Below, in pieces: positions 4,635 through 8,462 of a stretch of 8,462 nt of DNA. The stretch's first letter is position 1. Each line of letters starts with the position of its first letter. The translations under genes and the position numbers were made by a program. The stretch is from an uncultured Bacteroidota bacterium. Its GTDB lineage: Bacteria > Bacteroidota > Bacteroidia > Chitinophagales > Chitinophagaceae. The notes under the pieces are model-generated. The model saw only the letters and a list, made by a program, of their open reading frames with translations. It was not told the DNA's origin and searched no databases. Location of the stretch: the NCBI GenBank assembly GCA_903906615.1, contig CAIVKT010000653.1, forward strand, positions 1-8,462, given 5' to 3'.

Positions 4635-5948
4635 ATGGAGCCTGTAAGTGATGCACCTGTTATTATCTCATCAAAGTCGGTGCAGCGCGCATGGTCTATG
4701 TATGACTGGGCCAACTCGGCATACAACCTGGTGATCACCTCTACCATTTTTCCGGCTTATTACGAGGCCATAACCATAGTGCGTAAAGATGGTAAGATAG
4801 TAGATGAGCGTGTATCCTTCTTCGGGCATACGTTTAAAAACAGTTCGCTAAGTTTGTATTCTATTGCTGTGGCCTACCTTGTCATCGCGCTTATATCCCC
4901 TATCCTATCTTCTATTGCCGACTATAAGGGCAATAAAAAAAGGTTCATGCAGTTTTTCTGCTACCTCGGTGCAGCTTCCTGCTGCTTTCTTTATTTCTTT
5001 ACCAAGGATACGCTGGAGCTGGGTATCATCTGCTCGGCGCTGGCGGCGGTGGGCTATTGCGGCAGCCTTGTATTCTATAATGCCTACCTGCCCGAGATAG
5101 CCGCAGAAGCCGACCAGGACCGGGTGAGCGCGCAGGGTTTTGCGTATGGCTATGTGGGCAGCGTGCTGCTACAGATCATTTGCTTTGTATTTGTACTGGA
5201 GCCGAAATGGTTTGGCATTACAGATAGTTCGTTTGCACCGCGTCTGTCTTTCTTCCTGGTAGGTATATGGTGGGCAGGGTTTGCGCAGGTTACTTTCTTC
5301 AAATTACCGAAGGGCGTACCGGTAGCCAAAAAGCACAGCCGCAGCCTGCTGGCCAATGGATTCTTTGAGCTGCGCAAAGTATGGGGACAAATAAAGCAAC
5401 TGCCTGTGCTCAAAACCTACCTCGGCGCTTTCCTATTCTACAGTATGGGCGTGCAAACTGTGATGCTGGCAGCCACACATTTTGGCAGTAAAGACCTGAA
5501 CCTGAGCGATGCGCAACTGATCTCTACCATACTCATCATTCAATTGGTGGCTATAGCAGGCGCTTATATCATGGCCAAGCTGTCTGATGTATTTGGCAAC
5601 CTAAAGGTGCTGCTGCTGGTGGTGTTTATATGGATAGCGGTGTGCATAGCAGCTTACTTTACGCAAACTGCCATGCAATTTTACATAGTGGCAGCAATAG
5701 TGGGCCTTATCATGGGGGGTATACAATCACTGAGCCGCTCCACGTATTCCAAGTTGATGCCACCGACGCATGATACCGCATCCTTCTTCAGCTTTTATGA
5801 TGTGACCGAGAAAATGGCTATCGTTATCGGCATGTTCACATTCGCGTATATAGACAGCATGCTGAATATGCGTGTGGCTATCTTAGCGCTGATCATTTTC
5901 TTCCTGGTCGGGGCATTGATTTTGTATCTTGCCATAAGGAAGGACTAG
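4635..5948 (+). CDS. UMF1-family MFS permease (Atg22-like)
   Basis: A polytopic inner-membrane protein of 437 residues from the chosen ATG, with about 11-12 hydrophobic segments. The hallmark N-terminal motif MYDWANSAYN (22-31) is typical of the UMF1 family, which includes the yeast vacuolar amino-acid effluxer Atg22. Further family signs are the cytoplasmic loop DYKGNKKRFM after the second or third helix, an LPEIA turn, and the loop GGIQSLSRSTYSKLMPP near residue 355. The bacterial substrate is unknown; small-molecule or amino-acid efflux is an inference from Atg22. An in-frame TTG at 4590 would extend the protein by 15 residues, but it lies in the octamer array, and the ATG at 4635 puts YDWANS at the normal distance. 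No TAnnTTTG promoter is visible, so read-through from the beta-lactamase gene is possible. Confidence 0.88.
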   Translation: MEPVSDAPVIISSKSVQRAWSMYDWANSAYNLVITSTIFPAYYEAITIVRKDGKIVDERVSFFGHTFKNSSLSLYSIAVAYLVIALISPILSSIADYKGNKKRFMQFFCYLGAASCCFLYFFTKDTLELGIICSALAAVGYCGSLVFYNAYLPEIAAEADQDRVSAQGFAYGYVGSVLLQIICFVFVLEPKWFGITDSSFAPRLSFFLVGIWWAGFAQVTFFKLPKGVPVAKKHSRSLLANGFFELRKVWGQIKQLPVLKTYLGAFLFYSMGVQTVMLAATHFGSKDLNLSDAQLISTILIIQLVAIAGAYIMAKLSDVFGNLKVLLLVVFIWIAVCIAAYFTQTAMQFYIVAAIVGLIMGGIQSLSRSTYSKLMPPTHDTASFFSFYDVTEKMAIVIGMFTFAYIDSMLNMRVAILALIIFFLVGALILYLAIRKD

Positions 5949-5992
5949 GCCATAACAAACACACCCAAAAATGTGTGAATTTGGAAAGCAGC

Positions 5993-6020
5993 TATCTACT
6001 TTATACTTTTAACTTTATAC
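5993..6020. repeat. Array of four 7-bp units, TTTATAC/TTTTAAC
   Basis: Units in 7-bp register: TATCTAC (degenerate), TTTATAC, TTTTAAC, TTTATAC, ending 10 bases before the ATG of the MBL-fold gene. They resemble the heptads at 447-474. TAACTTTA (6010-6017) inside the array is one base off the Bacteroidota -7 element TAnnTTTG, so it might double as a weak promoter, but no -33 element is found at the right spacing. Confidence 0.6.
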
Positions 6021-6030
6021 TGAAAGAGCC

Positions 6031-6897
6031 ATGAAACTATATTCAATAAACGCCGGATCTTTTAAACTCGATGGGGGCGCCATGTTTGGCGTAGTACCCA
6101 AGAGCATGTGGAACAAAGTGAACCCAGCCGATGAGAACAATATGTGTACCTGGGCTATGCGCTGCCTGCTGATAGAAGACGGCAACTACCGTATACTGGT
6201 GGATAACGGCATGGGCAATAAGCAGGATGAAAAATTCTTCAGCCACTACTACCCGCACGGCGAGGACAGCATAGAAAAAGGATTGGCCAGGCACGGCTTC
6301 ACGATGGACGACATCACTGATGTATTCCTCACGCACCTGCACTTCGACCATTGTGGCGGCTCTATAGTGCGCGAAGGCGATAAGCTGGTGCCCGCCTTTA
6401 AAAATGCCCAGTACTGGACCAATCATAAGCATTGGGCTGCAGCCATTGACCCCAACGAAAGGGAAAAAGCATCCTTCCTGAAGGAAAATATATTGCCCAT
6501 AAAAGAAAGCGGGCAGCTACGCTTCATAGAGATGGCCGATGGCGAAGAATGGGTAGACGATATCCGCATCAGGTACGTGGAAGGGCATACCGAATCTATG
6601 ATGCTGCCACAGATCAATTATAACGGAACCACCATCCTCTTTTGTGCCGATCTGATGCCCAGCACCGCCCATGTGTCGCTACCCTGGGTGATGGCCTATG
6701 ATATGCGCCCTATGGAAACACTTGTAGAAAAGAACAAGGTACTGAACGAGGCCGCAGCCAACAACTGGGTGCTCTTCTTTGAGCACGACCCCAAGAACGA
6801 ATGCTGCACCGTGCAGCAAACCGAACGCGGCGTGCGGGTAAAGGAGATATTCCCGCTGAGCGAGATAGACAGCAAGATGCAGATACCCCGACTATAA
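6031..6897 (+). CDS. MBL-fold metallo-hydrolase, lactonase-like
   Basis: A 288-residue cytoplasmic protein (no signal peptide) of the metallo-beta-lactamase fold. The complete di-metal site is visible: T-H102-L-H104-F-D106-H107 with CGG following, H186 in EGHTES, the bridging D207 in FCADLMPS, and H252 in FFEHDP. The N-terminal MKLYSINAGSFKLDGGAMFG strand and the MRCLLIEDGNYRILVDNGMGN segment resemble the N-acyl homoserine lactonase/4-pyridoxolactonase branch rather than true beta-lactamases, which are exported. The reaction is therefore probably hydrolysis of a lactone or ester, but the substrate is unknown. It follows the UMF1 gene with an 82-bp gap containing a heptad array and ends 23 bp from the convergent GldN-like gene. 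No intrinsic terminator is visible in that gap. Confidence 0.85.
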   Translation: MKLYSINAGSFKLDGGAMFGVVPKSMWNKVNPADENNMCTWAMRCLLIEDGNYRILVDNGMGNKQDEKFFSHYYPHGEDSIEKGLARHGFTMDDITDVFLTHLHFDHCGGSIVREGDKLVPAFKNAQYWTNHKHWAAAIDPNEREKASFLKENILPIKESGQLRFIEMADGEEWVDDIRIRYVEGHTESMMLPQINYNGTTILFCADLMPSTAHVSLPWVMAYDMRPMETLVEKNKVLNEAAANNWVLFFEHDPKNECCTVQQTERGVRVKEIFPLSEIDSKMQIPRL

Positions 6898-6920
6898 ACA
6901 CAACCGTTTGGAAAAGACTG

Positions 6921-7661
6921 CTATTTTAACGGAGGCTTTGCATCAAAGTAGGGATTGATTTTCCTGTATTTGGCATAGACATCCACAGTGCTGTCTATTT
7001 TGGCGGTAAAGTCCCTGCCTTCAAATACATCATCCCATGTCATTGGGGCTTGCCCTGTTATACATTGGGCCAGGTAGCTTCGGCAATCGGGATAATAAAC
7101 CCAGAAGATAGGATCTTCGACTGTTTGGCCTTGCTTGCTGCCCATCTTTATTACGACAGGGGCTATGCCGAGGATACGCAAGTTTATCTTCCCGTTCTTC
7201 ATAAAAAGCGAATCTTCTTTGACATAGTATTTAGGCACAACAATACCCTGTCCTTTGGTAAACTTTGATGCCGCGCCTATCTGTTTGGTACGGGCAGGCG
7301 AGCCGATGTAATTATTACGGGCCATAGCAGATATCTCCTCATCGGTCATTTTGTGCTGAAACCGGCTATCTGTATACGCGGCGATCTTGCCTGTCCTTAC
7401 ACCGGTAACCAGCGCATTGATCAGCGTATTGCTTTCCGCCGAGCGGAACGCCTCATTACCTTTGTCGCCGATGAATATGTTTTCCCACACCCTTGTTTTG
7501 CGGGCAATATCGTTTTCCATCAGCTTTGGCCATGGAACATAAGTGGCGTGGGTCGGAGGGTTGTTGTTTGGCTGCCACGAGGTAGTGGCTTGGTTTTGCG
7601 CAAAAAGGCTATTGCAGGAAAGCAGCAGCGCGGCAAACAGGAATGTCTTTATGTGGTTCAT
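6921..7661 (-). CDS. Short stand-alone GldN/PorN-like protein
   Basis: A 246-residue exported protein similar to GldN/PorN, a periplasmic component of the type IX secretion/gliding machinery (with GldK/PorK) found only in Bacteroidota. Family-like blocks in order: ENDIARKTRVWENI (49-62), LINALVTGVRTGKIAAY (80-96), YYVKEDSLF (145-153), ILGIAPVV (163-170), DPIFWVYYPDCRSYLA (183-198), TWDDVFEGRDF (208-218) and VDVYAKYRKI (226-235). The signal peptide probably ends at LFAQ (residues 19-22). LLSC (13-16) is an alternative lipobox. Known GldN/PorN proteins are longer, roughly 300 residues or more, and are encoded in gldKLMN/porKLMN operons. This one is short and has no gldK, gldL or gldM beside it, so it is probably a paralogue rather than the core component. 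It is downstream of an ECF sigma gene on the same strand. Confidence 0.8.
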   Translation of the reverse strand: MNHIKTFLFAALLLSCNSLFAQNQATTSWQPNNNPPTHATYVPWPKLMENDIARKTRVWENIFIGDKGNEAFRSAESNTLINALVTGVRTGKIAAYTDSRFQHKMTDEEISAMARNNYIGSPARTKQIGAASKFTKGQGIVVPKYYVKEDSLFMKNGKINLRILGIAPVVIKMGSKQGQTVEDPIFWVYYPDCRSYLAQCITGQAPMTWDDVFEGRDFTAKIDSTVDVYAKYRKINPYFDAKPPLK

Positions 7662-7678
7662 ATCATCAGATTGGCAAA

Positions 7679-7709
7679 TAAAGATACAGAAGTATCCTTT
7701 ATGCGCAAA
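7679..7709 (-). promoter_or_regulatory. Candidate promoter for the GldN-like gene
   Basis: On the minus strand a TTTG (complement of 7706-7709) is followed after exactly 19 bases by TATCTTTA (complement of 7679-7686), one base off the -7 consensus TAnnTTTG. The predicted start lies about 10-15 bases before the ATG at 7661. If used, the GldN-like gene can be transcribed independently of the sigma factor gene. Confidence 0.4.
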
Positions 7710-7732
7710 TCAATGGATGATAAATGCAGCGG

Positions 7733-8287
7733 CTATGCAACAGCATAGAATTCTTCAAAGCTCTTACGCAGGCTCTTGATGCCTTCGCGCATACGGGTTT
7801 TCACGGTGCCTTCTGGTATTACCAGCGCCTCTGCAATATCTATGATCCTATATCCCTTGAAGTAGATAAGTTCTATGACCATGCGGCATTCCGGGCGCAA
7901 CTTGCACACCAAAGCCTTCATACCTATACTGTCGGTATGGTCTGCTTTGACCGGCATATCTTCCAACACTACTGTATCGGCCAATATTTTATGTTTCATT
8001 ATCTCCCCTTTGGAACGAAGGGCATCTTTTGCTGCATTGCGTGCTATATTGATCATCCAGGTATATAGGCGGCCTTTGCAGGGGTCGTATTGGTCAATTT
8101 TTGACCATATCTTGATGAACACCTCCTGAAGCACATCCTCAGCGGTGTGCATATCACCTGTTATTTTATAGATGACACCCAGCATCGAGGCAGCATATTG
8201 CTTATACAGGTAGTTATAAACCGACCTATCGGACTGTTTCAGCAGCGTTATAAGGTCACGCTCGGTATGAATGGTTGGAGTCTGCAT
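7733..8287 (-). CDS. ECF-family RNA polymerase sigma factor
   Basis: A 184-residue sigma-70 family protein with only regions 2 and 4, which is the ECF layout. Region 2 spans about residues 24-93 and includes TAEDVLQEVFIKIW (48-61), the core-binding helix, and GRLYTWMINIARNAAKDALR (72-91), the -10-recognition helix. Region 4 spans about 125-176 and includes LRPECRMVIELIYFKGY (130-146) and the helix-turn-helix IAEALVIPEGTVKTRMREGIKSLR (151-174). The ATG at 8287 places region 2 at the usual distance. ECF genes are usually followed by an anti-sigma gene; here the next gene on the strand, 71 bp downstream, is the GldN-like gene, and no anti-sigma candidate is visible downstream. A partner could lie upstream beyond the window edge. 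The stop TAG sits inside a short CTATGC/GCATAG hairpin without a T-run. Confidence 0.92.
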   Translation of the reverse strand: MQTPTIHTERDLITLLKQSDRSVYNYLYKQYAASMLGVIYKITGDMHTAEDVLQEVFIKIWSKIDQYDPCKGRLYTWMINIARNAAKDALRSKGEIMKHKILADTVVLEDMPVKADHTDSIGMKALVCKLRPECRMVIELIYFKGYRIIDIAEALVIPEGTVKTRMREGIKSLRKSFEEFYAVA

Positions 8288-8427
8288 ATAAGGTCTAAAG
8301 CAGTGTTAGTTAAAAAACCATGCCAGTTGTAATTCATACCTAAAACGCCGAAAAGCAGCAAACTAAGCTACGTAAGCTGGCCTGATTTTTAAAGCGTTGG
8401 CTTGATGCGCGTAAAAAGGCATTCACA

Positions 8428-8435
8428 CAAAATTA
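8428..8435 (-). promoter_or_regulatory. Candidate -7 element TAATTTTG upstream of the ECF sigma gene
   Basis: On the minus strand this reads TAATTTTG, a perfect TAnnTTTG. It lies about 140 bases upstream of the sigma-factor ATG, which would give a long leader. No TTTG is present at the -33 spacing. The 175 bases between the gene and the window edge hold nothing else I can name. Confidence 0.3.
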
Positions 8436-8462
8436 TAACCTCCCAAAAACTTTACCCGGGAA

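Noticed and set aside
5960..5977. CACAC/GTGTG hairpin as a terminator after the permease gene
   Set aside because: The stem is only 5 bp and no T-run follows.
6031..6897. MBL-fold gene as a metallo-beta-lactamase forming a resistance pair with the class D gene
   Set aside because: There is no signal peptide, the N-terminal pattern points to the lactonase-like branch, and the UMF1 permease gene separates the two. The HxHxDH motif alone is common to the whole superfamily.
7733..7748. CTATGC/GCATAG hairpin at the sigma-factor stop codon as a terminator
   Set aside because: A 6-bp stem with a 4-base loop and no T-run on the minus strand. It is too weak to call.
1..8462. CRISPR array, tRNA/rRNA gene, prophage or intact insertion sequence
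   Set aside because: I found no regularly spaced 25-40 bp repeats, no cloverleaf-like sequence, and no transposase, integrase or phage-structural protein in any frame.

Overview
The window looks like ordinary chromosomal DNA of a Bacteroidota bacterium, most likely of the Chitinophagales/Chitinophagaceae type. The evidence is a GldN/PorN-type protein (a family restricted to this phylum), promoter elements matching the Bacteroidota -7 consensus TAnnTTTG, a lipoprotein signal of the LFTSC kind, signal peptides ending in AQ, and short A/T-rich tandem arrays (heptads and octads) between genes. The genus assignment is inference; no RNA gene is present to support it.

Layout. Bases 1-100 hold the C-terminal end of an unidentified + strand gene. 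Bases 101-980 contain no convincing gene but are crowded with repeats: a degenerate CTTTGTG-type repeat (300-377), four 7-bp units (447-474), and two copies of a ~113-127 bp direct repeat bounded by ATGGGACAT words, one of which carries an extra 14-bp palindromic insert. A clear minus-strand terminator (919-956) ends a two-gene minus operon (981-2550): an exported DUF2092-family protein followed by an exported Gly/His/Tyr-rich DUF6515-like protein. Then come cmk (cytidylate kinase, +), which meets a small CsbD-family gene (-) tail to tail with overlapping stop codons. Next, all on +, are a class D beta-lactamase-type lipoprotein, a UMF1-family MFS permease and an MBL-fold metallo-hydrolase. 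The right end carries two minus-strand genes, an ECF sigma factor and, downstream of it, a short stand-alone GldN-like protein.

How the genes relate. Only the DUF2092/DUF6515 pair looks like a true operon. The sigma factor and GldN-like gene are co-oriented with a 71-bp gap, but a candidate promoter lies in that gap, so a shared transcript is uncertain. The pairing is still notable because type IX secretion/gliding genes are controlled by an ECF sigma factor in Porphyromonas gingivalis. The beta-lactamase and UMF1 genes are separated by an eight-unit octamer array that contains the beta-lactamase stop codon. The best candidates for something undescribed are the repeat cluster at 487-882 and the orphan GldN beside an ECF sigma factor without a visible anti-sigma gene. 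I see no CRISPR array, prophage, intact transposase or defence system.
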